From: Campylobacteraceae bacterium
GTDB taxonomy: Bacteria; Campylobacterota; Campylobacteria; Campylobacterales; Sulfurovaceae
Direction: 5' to 3'
Length of the DNA stretch: 20,986 nucleotides
Assembly: GCA_027002755.1 (NCBI GenBank)
Contig: JALWZI010000118.1
Coordinates: forward strand, 1 to 20,986
Shown here: positions 14,808-20,986 of the stretch, piece after piece
How the letters are laid out: every line of letters starts with the position of its first letter
Position numbering within the stretch: position 1 is the first letter of the stretch
Position numbers and translations under genes: made by a program
Notes under the pieces: generated by a model
What the model saw: the letters and a program-made list of their open reading frames with translations, nothing else
What the model was told of the DNA's origin: nothing
Database searches by the model: none

Positions 14808-14945
14808 ATGAAAAGGTATCTGAGACTTCTGCCGCTGCTTCTCCTCAGCGGGTGCGCCCTCTTCGAGCCGGCCCCCGCTCCCGAATGTACCGCCTGTATG
14901 GCCGTCACCATCGCCCCGCCACCGGGAGACCGGAGTCTCCCATAA
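14808..14945 (+). CDS. Small (45-residue) predicted lipoprotein
   Basis: A short frame with a near-ideal lipoprotein signal: MKRYLRLLPLLLLSGC, lipobox LSGC with Cys at residue 16. This is followed by a short Pro/Ala-rich mature peptide with two more cysteines in ECTAC (residues 26-30) and a PPPGDRSLP end. Very small lipoproteins of this kind (entericidin- or LptM-like in size) are often missed by gene callers. There is no good ribosome binding site upstream; AAAAATCAAAAACG precedes the ATG, so expression is uncertain. It lies 62 bases before trpB in the same direction. It does not contain Trp codons, so it is not a trp leader peptide. Function unknown. Confidence 0.6.
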   Translation: MKRYLRLLPLLLLSGCALFEPAPAPECTACMAVTIAPPPGDRSLP

Positions 14946-14968
14946 ACTCCCCCTCATTATTGCCGCGA

Positions 14969-14974
14969 TAGAAT
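14969..14974 (+). promoter_or_regulatory. Candidate -10 element for trpB
   Basis: TAGAAT, five of six matches, 33 bases before the trpB start. No -35 is evident. The leader would be about 28 bases with a strong AAGGAGG. Confidence 0.35.
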
Positions 14975-15007
14975 GGTGCCATTAGCAATCAGAAGGAGGA
15001 ATTTGGC

Positions 15008-16231
15008 ATGAAAAAGCACCCCTATCTCAAGAGTCAGCCCAACGAGGAGGGCTATTTCGGCGAATACGGCGGCGCCTTTCTGCCGCCGCAGCTGGTGGAG
15101 GAGTTTGAGCGTATCACCGAGGCCTATATGAAGCTGCGCAAATCCCACGAGTTCCTCAGTGAGCTGCGCCGCATCCGCAAGCACTATCAGGGGCGCCCCA
15201 CCCCCGTCTATCACGCCAAGCGCCTCAGTGACGCCGTGGGCGGTGCCCAGATCTACTTCAAGCGGGAGGATCTCAACCATACCGGTGCCCACAAGCTCAA
15301 CCACTGCATGGCCGAAGCACTCCTGGCCAAAAGTATGGGCAAGACCAAGCTCATCGCCGAGACCGGCGCCGGTCAGCATGGGGTGGCCCTGGCGACGGCG
15401 GCTGCCTATTTCGGACTGGAGTGCGAGATCCATATGGGCGAGGTGGATATCGCCAAGGAACATCCCAACGTGGTGCGGATGCAGATCCTGGGGGCTCAGG
15501 TGGTGCCGGCCACCCACGGCCTCAAGACCCTCAAAGAGGCGGTGGATTCGGCCTTCGAATCCTACCTGAGCCAGCTCGATACGGCGCTCTACGCTATCGG
15601 ATCGGTGGTGGGCCCCCACCCCTTCCCCCTGATGGTGCGGGATTTTCAGAGCGTCGTGGGGATCGAGGCGCGGGAGCAGTATATGGAGATGACCGACGGG
15701 GATCTGCCCGAACATGTGGTGGCCTGTGTGGGCGGCGGTTCCAACGCCATGGGGCTCTTCAGCGGCTTTATCGATGATCCTGTGGAGCTCTATGCCGTCG
15801 AACCCCTGGGCAAAAGTACCCGTCTGGGCGATCACGCCGCCACGCTGGAGTATGGCGAGGCGGGAGTGCTGCATGGTTTCAAATCGATCCTGCTGCAGGA
15901 TGAAAAGGGCGAGCCGGCCCCCGTCCACTCCGTCGCCAGCGGCCTGGATTATCCCGGTGTCGGGCCGGAGCAGGCCTATCTCCACGACATCGGTCGGGTC
16001 CATGTAGCCGGCGCCACCGACGAGGAGACCATCGACGCCTTCTATGCCATCAGCCAGTATGAGGGGATCATCCCGGCGCTGGAGAGCTCCCACGCCATCG
16101 CCTACGCTATGAAACTGGCCCGGAAACACCCCAACGACGCCATCCTGGTCAATCTCTCCGGACGCGGTGACAAGGATATCGACTATGTGGTGGAGACCTT
16201 CGGCGTGCGGCAGTGGTCGCCGGAGGCGTAA
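15008..16231 (+). CDS. trpB: Tryptophan synthase beta subunit
   Basis: A 407-residue PLP enzyme that condenses indole and L-serine to L-tryptophan, normally in an alpha2-beta2 complex with TrpA. The PLP lysine is K96 in [10 protein letters not shown], the catalytic glutamate is E118 in AETGAGQHG, the phosphate-binding loop is GGGSNAMG near 237-244, and SGRGDKD lies near the C-terminus. It is TrpB1-like in length and layout, but reads GAFLPPQL where GMYVPETL-like sequence is common, and AHKLNHC instead of AHKxNNA. I recall similar sequences from other Campylobacterota. AAGGAGG at 14993-14999 fixes the start. No trpA or other trp gene is adjacent, so the partner must be elsewhere or this is a second copy. 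Confidence 0.95.
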   Translation: MKKHPYLKSQPNEEGYFGEYGGAFLPPQLVEEFERITEAYMKLRKSHEFLSELRRIRKHYQGRPTPVYHAKRLSDAVGGAQIYFKREDLNHTGAHKLNHCMAEALLAKSMGKTKLIAETGAGQHGVALATAAAYFGLECEIHMGEVDIAKEHPNVVRMQILGAQVVPATHGLKTLKEAVDSAFESYLSQLDTALYAIGSVVGPHPFPLMVRDFQSVVGIEAREQYMEMTDGDLPEHVVACVGGGSNAMGLFSGFIDDPVELYAVEPLGKSTRLGDHAATLEYGEAGVLHGFKSILLQDEKGEPAPVHSVASGLDYPGVGPEQAYLHDIGRVHVAGATDEETIDAFYAISQYEGIIPALESSHAIAYAMKLARKHPNDAILVNLSGRGDKDIDYVVETFGVRQWSPEA

Positions 16232-16246
16232 AAACTTTCAGGGAAA

Positions 16247-16418
16247 CGCGGATTCATTTACGGCAAGTTGTGCATGAGAAGTTCTTCGAGTCGGTATCCA
16301 CATTGGCCGGGAATGAATTTTCGCCTCCAAAATGCCGGGAATAAATTCCCGGTTCCGAAACGTTTTGGAAGCGCGGATTTATCCGCGCCCATTTAGCCGA
16401 GAATGTATTCTCGGTTCC
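16247..16418. repeat. Cluster of short palindromes between trpB and thiL
   Basis: Three perfect 8-bp inverted repeats with 2-base loops lie in a row: CCGGGAAT-AA-ATTCCCGG (16335-16352), GCGCGGAT-TT-ATCCGCGC (16371-16388) and CCGAGAAT-GT-ATTCTCGG (16397-16414). Two degenerate relatives occur at 16306-16328 and 16247-16264. The first and third perfect units are followed by TTCC. The units differ in sequence but share the layout GC-rich arm, A/T centre, compensatory arm. The cluster separates convergent genes and could terminate or stabilise both transcripts. Confidence 0.75.
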
Positions 16419-16482
16419 TACCACAAGCATAGAATCGGTACCCAATACACCAATAACCAATAAAGCAATCACACCTAACGCC

Positions 16483-17316
16483 TCACTCCCTGAAGTGATG
16501 ATCCCGGCAGGGATAGCGAATCCCCTTCTTCGCAGCCATTCCGAAAACGGTCAGTTCTATACCTGACTCCCGTGCACACTCCTCTACTCTTGCACGATCC
16601 TCGGGAGCGAAAGCTACCAGCATCTCATACTCTTCCCCGCTCTCCCCGATCTCCGGCGGGATCTCCATCGTGGGCTCCAAGCTCAGGCCGTTGGCCTCCA
16701 GGAGTTTGTTGGTATCGCAATAAAGCCCGTCGGAGATGTCCATTCCGGCTTTGAGATAGGAGCGGCAGGCTTTGATGAAGTCGTGTCGCAGGATGGGCAC
16801 GTAAAAGCGGGAATCGGCCGGGATCGTTTCGCCTCGCATCAGTGCCTCCAGATCCCGTTTCGACTCGCCCAAAGTTCCCGTATAGGCCAGCAGATCCCCT
16901 GCTTCTACTCCCCGGCGCAGGAGCGGAGTATCGCTATGGGAGATCAGGGTGATGGAGAGGTGGAGCCGGTCGCCTCCGACGGTATCCCCTCCGATGATCT
17001 CGCAGCCATACTCCGCCGCTGTGGACTCCAGAGCCTCGATCAGTTCATCGATATCCTCTTCTTCCATCTCCCGTGGCAGCATCACCGTTACCAGGGCGTA
17101 TTTCGGATCGGCGTTCATCGCCACGGCGTCGGAGAGATTCACCAGCATTGCTTTGCGTCCGATCTGGGCCGGGCTCATCCACTCCCGCCGGAAATGGGTC
17201 CCCTCGCAGAAGGCGTCGGTACTGTATATCATCCCCTCCACGACGGCGGCATCATCCCCGATCAACGGGGAACGGAGGCGCCCGATCAGGTAGGCTTCTT
17301 TGTTGATTCGCTTCAT
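16483..17316 (-). CDS. thiL: Thiamine-monophosphate kinase
   Basis: A 277-residue enzyme that phosphorylates thiamine monophosphate to thiamine pyrophosphate with ATP. It belongs to the PurM/ThiL fold. Signature segments are IGDDAAVV (19-26), STDAFCEGTHFR (32-43), GRKAMLVNLSDAVAMNA (53-69), IIGGDTVGGD for Mg-ATP, GMDISDGL near residue 190 and SGEEYEML near 227. It is shorter than the approximately 325-residue E. coli enzyme, mostly in loops, and the N-terminal region is compact. There is no ribosome binding site before the ATG at 17316. A TACAAT element lies only seven bases upstream, so the mRNA may be leaderless. The stop lies next to the palindrome cluster shared with trpB. Confidence 0.93.
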   Translation of the reverse strand: MKRINKEAYLIGRLRSPLIGDDAAVVEGMIYSTDAFCEGTHFRREWMSPAQIGRKAMLVNLSDAVAMNADPKYALVTVMLPREMEEEDIDELIEALESTAAEYGCEIIGGDTVGGDRLHLSITLISHSDTPLLRRGVEAGDLLAYTGTLGESKRDLEALMRGETIPADSRFYVPILRHDFIKACRSYLKAGMDISDGLYCDTNKLLEANGLSLEPTMEIPPEIGESGEEYEMLVAFAPEDRARVEECARESGIELTVFGMAAKKGIRYPCRDHHFRE

Positions 17317-17324
17317 AGCGGCGA

Positions 17325-17330
17325 TTGTAG
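17325..17330 (-). promoter_or_regulatory. Candidate thiL promoter -10, implying a leaderless mRNA
   Basis: TACAAT on the minus strand, with TTTACC 16 bases upstream as a possible -35 (four of six). Seven bases separate the -10 from the thiL ATG, so transcription would start at or next to the A of ATG. Confidence 0.45.
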
Positions 17331-17360
17331 CATAATGCCCTATCGGGTAAAATACTGTGG

Positions 17361-17369
17361 TGATAGAAT
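17361..17369 (+). promoter_or_regulatory. Extended -10 promoter for the CitE-like gene
   Basis: TG-A-TAGAAT, an extended -10 with five of six hexamer matches; predicted start near 17376, leaving a 30-base leader with GAGGAGA. Confidence 0.45.
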
Positions 17370-17405
17370 GAGTATATTTGCAAATTACACATCGAGGAGA
17401 ATGTA

Positions 17406-18341
17406 TTGATATTTGAGAATATAGAAGAACTTGAATCCATGAGCCCGGAGGAGCGGAAGCGACTTATCGGTACTACCCGCAAAACCCCCTGCTTCCATCG
17501 TCTCCACCGTTCCAATATGATGCTCAATCCTCTCAACCTGCGCCATCTCAACCGTCTGGACGAGCTGGAGGCTGACTGGGTGACGCTCAATCTCGAAGAT
17601 GCCATCGCCCCCTCACGGAAAAAGGAAGCGCTGATCAACATCGCCCTATTTCTCTCTCATCTGGAGTCCTCACCCTCCTGCATCGTGGTACGGGTCAATC
17701 CTCTGGATCAGGGCGGTGAAGCGGAGATCAAGTTCTTGAATGATTTCGCCGTGGATGCTGTCCGACTCCCCAAAGTCAGAACCCGCCAGGAGATCGAGGC
17801 GGCATTGAAACTGCTCCCCTCCGATCGGCAGCTCCATATCTCACTGGAGACCAAAGAGGCTCTTCGGGATCTGGCTCACTGGGGTGGGATCGATCCCAGG
17901 CTCACCACCGCCAATCTGGGGATCCTGGATCTGCTGGCGGATCTGGGACTCCCCCAGCGACTGGTCACCGAAGGACCCGGCAACCCCACCGCCGAGGCGA
18001 TCCTGACCCGCTTTTTGCTGGCGGCCCGGACGGCGGGACTGCTTCCGGTTTCCTTCATGTATCAGGAGTATCGGGATCTGGAAGGATTTCGGCGCTGGTG
18101 CGAGCGGGAGCGGGAGATTGGGTTCACGGCCAAAGCCTGCATGGGACCCGCCCAGGTGGAGATCGCCAACGAAATTTTCGGCCCATTCGAAGAGGAGCTG
18201 CGCCGAGCCCGGGAGATCAAAGCGGCCTTCGAAACAGCCAGTGCCGAAGGTATTCACGGCTTCATGCACGAAGAGTACGGTTTTATTGACGAACCGATCT
18301 ATCGGGATGCTCTCAATGTTTTGGACTCTTTTCCACACTGA
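17406..18341 (+). CDS. CitE-like HpcH/HpaI aldolase or citrate lyase beta family protein
   Basis: A 311-residue TIM-barrel protein of the CitE/HpcH family, which cleaves or forms C-C bonds of citramalyl-, malyl- or citryl-CoA type substrates using Mg2+. Visible family features are HRSNMMLNP near 34-42, the acidic Mg-binding strand TLNLEDAIAPSRKKEA (E64-D65), RVNPL with R96, VRLPKV, and SLETKEAL with E148. It is stand-alone, without the other citrate lyase subunits (CitD, CitF), so its substrate is unclear. TTG at 17406 is chosen as start, because GAGGAGA (17394-17400) is five bases upstream and the ATG at 17401 is in another frame; the ATG at 17439 is an alternative. Its last 29 bases overlap the 3' end of the convergent Cys-rich gene. 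Confidence 0.85.
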   Translation: MIFENIEELESMSPEERKRLIGTTRKTPCFHRLHRSNMMLNPLNLRHLNRLDELEADWVTLNLEDAIAPSRKKEALINIALFLSHLESSPSCIVVRVNPLDQGGEAEIKFLNDFAVDAVRLPKVRTRQEIEAALKLLPSDRQLHISLETKEALRDLAHWGGIDPRLTTANLGILDLLADLGLPQRLVTEGPGNPTAEAILTRFLLAARTAGLLPVSFMYQEYRDLEGFRRWCEREREIGFTAKACMGPAQVEIANEIFGPFEEELRRAREIKAAFETASAEGIHGFMHEEYGFIDEPIYRDALNVLDSFPH

Positions 18342-18813
18342 CTACCTGCTCCGATGCAGGGCAGGCTTCGCACTTCTCCATGATCTTCATCCAGTCCCGG
18401 TCGAAATGCTTCAGAATGAAGCTTCGGCGGTGGGGCAGGAGACAATTCGAGCAGTCCTGATGGATGGCGTTTTCTGTCTCGAGTGCTCTCCCCTCTTTGG
18501 CATCGATGGCGCAGAGGCTGTAGCGTACTTTTCCCTCGATCCGATCGATCCCTTCGTCACAGAAACGAAAATGGGGACAGCCGCAGAGGTAGCAGTTGAG
18601 ATCCTCCATCTCGTGGCACTTTTCGTTTTTGGCATAGAGCGGGCAGAAGTCGGGATGTTGCTGCTGCATATTTTCGTAGCGGAAATAGTCCACCAGAGCT
18701 TCGGCGCTCATAGGCGGCAGACTCTCTACGATGGCCCGGTGACGACGACCGTGTGATTGAAACCACTCCCGATAGGTTATCTTCCTCTCCTTCCCTTCCG
18801 TTATAATAAGCAT
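18313..18813 (-). CDS. Cysteine-rich protein of unknown function
   Basis: A protein of up to 166 residues with many paired cysteines: FCPLYAKNEKCHEMEDLNCYLCGCPHFRFC, SLCAID, HQDCSNCLLPH and KCEACPAS. The spacing suggests metal or Fe-S binding. I recall related Cys-rich proteins in Campylobacterota but no function. The start is problematic. ATG 18813 has no ribosome binding site and overlaps an AT-rich, promoter-like stretch, whereas a strong AAGGAGAGG lies in frame just before an ATA codon at 18780 (residue 12, I-T-Y-R-E-W). No other start codon is near. Its 3' end overlaps the convergent CitE-like gene by 29 bases; the longer open frame to 19167 is antisense to the next genes and is rejected. 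Confidence 0.75.
   Translation of the reverse strand: MLIITEGKERKITYREWFQSHGRRHRAIVESLPPMSAEALVDYFRYENMQQQHPDFCPLYAKNEKCHEMEDLNCYLCGCPHFRFCDEGIDRIEGKVRYSLCAIDAKEGRALETENAIHQDCSNCLLPHRRSFILKHFDRDWMKIMEKCEACPASEQVVSVEKSPKH
18802..18807 (+). promoter_or_regulatory. Candidate -10 (TATAAT) for the 18835 gene and lpxB
   Basis: A perfect TATAAT, 27 bases before the ATG at 18835; predicted start about 18814. The -35 region is poor (CTTCCC-like). Confidence 0.5.
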
Positions 18814-18834
18814 AGCTAAAACAAAGTGAGAACG

Positions 18835-19107
18835 ATGGAACTGCGAGAGACGATCGAAGGGATGATCGACAAACCCCTGGGCAGCATGCGGGATGAAGAA
18901 GCGGTGGAGTGGGTGCTGCGCCGCCGCCTGACCAAAAAAGAGTTCAAAGTGCTTATGGGCCCATTGCGGGGAGTGAGCGATATGCAGCTGCAGGAGAAAC
19001 TGAAACTCAACCCGAAGCGTCTGGCGGAGATCCGCAGCTCCATCCGCCGCAAGCTCAATCAGGACCGGATCAAGCAGGAGCTCTACGAGACGGGGAAAGC
19101 CTCTTGA
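18835..19107 (+). CDS. Small basic protein with a helix-turn-helix-like C-terminal half
   Basis: A 90-residue basic protein. The segment from about residue 32 (LTKKEFKVLMGPLRGVSD) through MQLQEKLKLNPKRLAEIRS to SIRRKLNQDRIKQEL has the rhythm of a sigma-region-4 or LuxR-type helix-turn-helix, suggesting nucleic acid binding. There is no proven family match. The ATG at 18835 is preferred to the in-frame GTG at 18826; the ribosome binding site is weak (GTGAGA). lpxB starts 22 bases after the stop and is probably co-transcribed. Confidence 0.75.
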   Translation: MELRETIEGMIDKPLGSMRDEEAVEWVLRRRLTKKEFKVLMGPLRGVSDMQLQEKLKLNPKRLAEIRSSIRRKLNQDRIKQELYETGKAS

Positions 19108-19129
19108 ACGCAGCCGGAGGGAATCGCCG

Positions 19130-20236
19130 ATGAAGCTGCTGGTCAGTGCCCTGGAACACTCCGCCAATATTCACCTGAAGGCTCTGAGAGAGCATCTTCC
19201 CAAGTCGGTGGAGTTGGAGGGGATCTTCAGTAGCGAGCTGGGAGAGCCCATCGTCGATCTGCGTTCCCTGGCGGTCATGGGATTCGTGGATGCGGCAAAG
19301 AAGCTGCCCTTCTTCTATCGCCTGGCGGCCGAGATGACCGAACGGGCCGCCGAGGCGGATAAAGTCCTGCTGATGGACTCCTCGGGATTCAACCTTCCCC
19401 TGGCGAAGCGGATCAAAAAGCGCTACCCCTCCAAAGAGGTGATCTACTACATCCTTCCCCAGGCCTGGGCCTGGCGCAAGGGACGCATTCCGGTACTGGA
19501 GCGCACTTGCGACCGACTCCTTTCCATTTTGCCCTTTGAACGCAAATACTATAGTAAAGAGGCTCCCATTGAATATGTGGGGCATCCGCTGCTGGATGAG
19601 ATCGACCGTTTCAGAACAGGCAGCTGGGAACAGCGAAGCGGAGCGTGGCACTACTGTCCCGGTCCCGACGAGCCGGAACGCTCTGCCGCGGAGCCGGAGC
19701 GTGTCGCCTATCTGCCCGGCAGCCGGCGGAGCGAGATCACCCGGTTGATGCCCCTCTTTCATCAGCTGCGGCGTCAGCTGGGGAAGCATCGGGCACTGAT
19801 CGTCATTCCCCCCTACTTCACCCAGGATCAGATTCGGGAACTCTATGGCGATCTGAGCGCTTTCGAGATCCGCCACGATACCCACGCCACCCTCTACGAG
19901 AGTGATTTCGCTTTCGTCTGCAGCGGCACGGCGACCCTGGAGGCAGCCCTCATCGGGATCCCCTTCATCCTGACCTACCGGGCCAAAGCCCTGGACTACT
20001 TTCTGGTCAAAAAGCTCACGGATCTGCGCTATGCGGGACTGGCCAACCTCTTCAGCCTCGATTTCCGGGGGCGTCCCATGCACCCTGAGCTGATCCAGGA
20101 GGAGCTGAACCTGGAGAATCTGCTGCGGACCTACCGGGAGTATGACCGCCGACGTTTCGCCAAAGATGCCGCAGCACTGCGAGGCTATCTCGGGCATGGA
20201 AGTGCCCGGGAAGCAGCGAAACGGATTTTGTTGTAA
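19130..20236 (+). CDS. lpxB: Lipid-A-disaccharide synthase
   Basis: A 368-residue GT-B glycosyltransferase (GT19) that joins UDP-2,3-diacylglucosamine and lipid X to make the lipid A disaccharide at the inner face of the cytoplasmic membrane. Visible family features are YYILPQAWAWRKGR near 104-117, YVGHPLLDE, LPGSRRSEI (195-203), and SGTATLEAALIGIPFILTYRAK followed by KLTDLRYAGLANL. The N-terminal loop reads SALEHSAN instead of the usual GEASGD-like sequence (E and S kept, D replaced by N). I recall this as typical of Campylobacterota LpxB. GGAGGG at 19116-19121 is eight bases from the ATG. It confirms a Gram-negative host with lipid A. Confidence 0.93.
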   Translation: MKLLVSALEHSANIHLKALREHLPKSVELEGIFSSELGEPIVDLRSLAVMGFVDAAKKLPFFYRLAAEMTERAAEADKVLLMDSSGFNLPLAKRIKKRYPSKEVIYYILPQAWAWRKGRIPVLERTCDRLLSILPFERKYYSKEAPIEYVGHPLLDEIDRFRTGSWEQRSGAWHYCPGPDEPERSAAEPERVAYLPGSRRSEITRLMPLFHQLRRQLGKHRALIVIPPYFTQDQIRELYGDLSAFEIRHDTHATLYESDFAFVCSGTATLEAALIGIPFILTYRAKALDYFLVKKLTDLRYAGLANLFSLDFRGRPMHPELIQEELNLENLLRTYREYDRRRFAKDAAALRGYLGHGSAREAAKRILL

Positions 20237-20309
20237 TGTCAAAAAGTAACACCCTCCCAATTCATGACGGGATAATCACCCTGTATTCATCTTTCTTATA
20301 CTTCAGCGG

Positions 20310-20318
20310 TGTTATAAT
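20310..20318 (+). promoter_or_regulatory. Extended -10 promoter for the flavoprotein gene
   Basis: TG-T-TATAAT: perfect hexamer plus TGN extension. Predicted start about 20325, followed by AAGGA eight bases before the ATG at 20349. Confidence 0.6.
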
Positions 20319-20348
20319 GGATCGAAATTTACCACAAGGACCAGGTCT

Positions 20349-20986
20349 ATGGAAGTGAACGACGTAAAAATCCATCAGTACGACGCCGTGATCGTCGGTG
20401 CCGGGCTGGCGGGCCTCGCCGCAGCCAAAGAGCTCAAAGAGGCCGGCAAACGTGTGGCGGTCATTACCAAGCTCCATCCTCTGCGCAGCCACTCCGGTGC
20501 TGCACAGGGCGGGATCAATGCCGCATTGAGCGAGGAGGACTCGACAGAGCTTCATGAGTTCGATACCGTCAAGGGAAGCGACTATCTGGGGGATCAGGAC
20601 GCCATCGAGCTGATGTGTTCCAAAGCCCCCGAGACGATCCGCTGGGCCGAGCGGATGGGAGCGATCTTCTCCCGTCAGGAGAACGGTCGCATCGCCCAGC
20701 GCCCCTTCGGCGGCCAGTCCAAACCCCGCGCCTGCTACGCGGCGGACCGGACCGGCCTGACCCTGCTACAGACGATCTACGAGCAGGCCTTCCGGGCAGG
20801 CATCGAGGTCTTCGACGAGTGGTACTGCGCCGATCTGCTCTATGACGGCAAGGGCAAGGTCAAAGGGGTCGCCGCCTACAACATCCGTACCTCCGAGCCG
20901 GCGATCTTCAACGCCAAAGTGACCATGTTCGCCACCGGCGGTTACGGACGGGCCTTCAAGATCAACTCCAACGCCCACGCCAACAC
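20349..20986 (+). CDS. Succinate dehydrogenase/fumarate reductase flavoprotein subunit, N-terminal part
   Basis: The first 212 residues of a flavoprotein subunit of the SdhA/FrdA family, cut by the right edge. The dinucleotide-binding motif [11 protein letters not shown] (16-26) is followed by [16 protein letters not shown]48 in this segment corresponds to the histidine that carries covalent FAD in SdhA/Frd[19 protein letters not shown] is the segment near the capping domain and active site. There is no twin-arginine or Sec signal, so it should act on the cytoplasmic face of the membrane. Whether it serves as fumarate reductase or succinate dehydrogenase depends on partner subunits outside the window, so no gene symbol is given. 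AAGGA upstream fixes the ATG. Confidence 0.92.
   Translation, partial: MEVNDVKIHQYDAVIVGAGLAGLAAAKELKEAGKRVAVITKLHPLRSHSGAAQGGINAALSEEDSTELHEFDTVKGSDYLGDQDAIELMCSKAPETIRWAERMGAIFSRQENGRIAQRPFGGQSKPRACYAADRTGLTLLQTIYEQAFRAGIEVFDEWYCADLLYDGKGKVKGVAAYNIRTSEPAIFNAKVTMFATGGYGRAFKINSNAHAN

Noticed and set aside
14808..15007. Tryptophan attenuator upstream of trpB
   Set aside because: The short frame has no Trp codons and encodes a lipoprotein signal; no terminator/antiterminator pair is visible after it.
16254..16472. 72-residue minus-strand frame over the palindrome cluster
   Set aside because: The frame reads straight through the hairpins, and its content is explained by the repeated palindromes. 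No ribosome site is evident.
17317..17405. Thiamine pyrophosphate riboswitch for thiL
   Set aside because: The predicted leader is essentially absent and no THI-box-like sequence is seen.
18814..19167. N-terminal extension of the Cys-rich protein to 19167
   Set aside because: The extension is antisense to the 18835 gene and the start of lpxB, and lacks the Cys-rich character.

Overview
The window looks like chromosomal DNA from a GC-rich member of the Campylobacterota (Epsilonproteobacteria), perhaps a Sulfurovum/Nitratifractor-type chemolithotroph. This is inferred from gene content and protein character: a mobB-fbp pair, the TrpB and LpxB variants seen here, and a Gram-negative envelope gene set. 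It is not based on any database search. Nearly all the DNA is ordinary coding sequence with a high coding-strand GC content. The gene-poor AT-rich exceptions are about 4435-4635, 9501-10068 and 11626-11878.

Layout. 1-900 (minus): fbp (cut by the window edge) preceded by mobB. 1116-3138 (plus): a lipoprotein, then a glycine-zipper/peptidoglycan-binding protein and an LprI-like secreted protein that probably share a transcript. 3160-4434 (minus): murA. 4636-8096 (plus): two proteins of unknown function, a UvrD/Rep-family helicase and a 67-residue protein. 8112-9500 (minus): a class I methyltransferase and a TetR-family repressor. 9501-10068: a regulatory or relict region without a convincing gene. 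10069-11625 (minus): a NodB-type polysaccharide deacetylase fused to ankyrin repeats. 11879-14686 (plus): a very large SUV3-like RNA helicase. 14808-16231 (plus): a 45-residue lipoprotein and trpB. 16232-16482: a cluster of short palindromes. 16483-17316 (minus): thiL. 17406-18341 (plus): a CitE-like aldolase/lyase. 18313-18813 (minus): a Cys-rich protein. 18835-20236 (plus): a small HTH-like protein and lpxB. 20349 to the end (plus): a fumarate reductase/succinate dehydrogenase flavoprotein, truncated by the window edge.

The most unusual structure lies upstream of the TetR gene. Four copies of a 14-bp palindrome, TGAACA-NN-TGTTCA or close to it, start at 9537, 9580, 9622 and 9665. The 43/42/43-bp spacing is almost exactly four helical turns. 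The first copy sits inside the spacer of a perfect TTGACA-N17-TATAAT promoter that reads into the repressor gene. This implies tight, cooperative autorepression, yet no efflux or enzyme operon lies on the other side. Either a target has been lost, or the target is a small RNA or peptide in 9680-9900. Other points of interest are the NodB-ankyrin fusion, the SUV3-like helicase with a long N-terminal extension and a C-terminal Cys4 motif, a cluster of short palindromes between converging trpB and thiL, and three degraded copies of a dispersed inverted repeat.

Functionally the region mixes housekeeping genes (gluconeogenesis, molybdenum cofactor, peptidoglycan precursor, thiamine, tryptophan, lipid A, respiration) with envelope proteins of unknown role. 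There is no prophage, transposase, CRISPR array, tRNA or rRNA that I can see.
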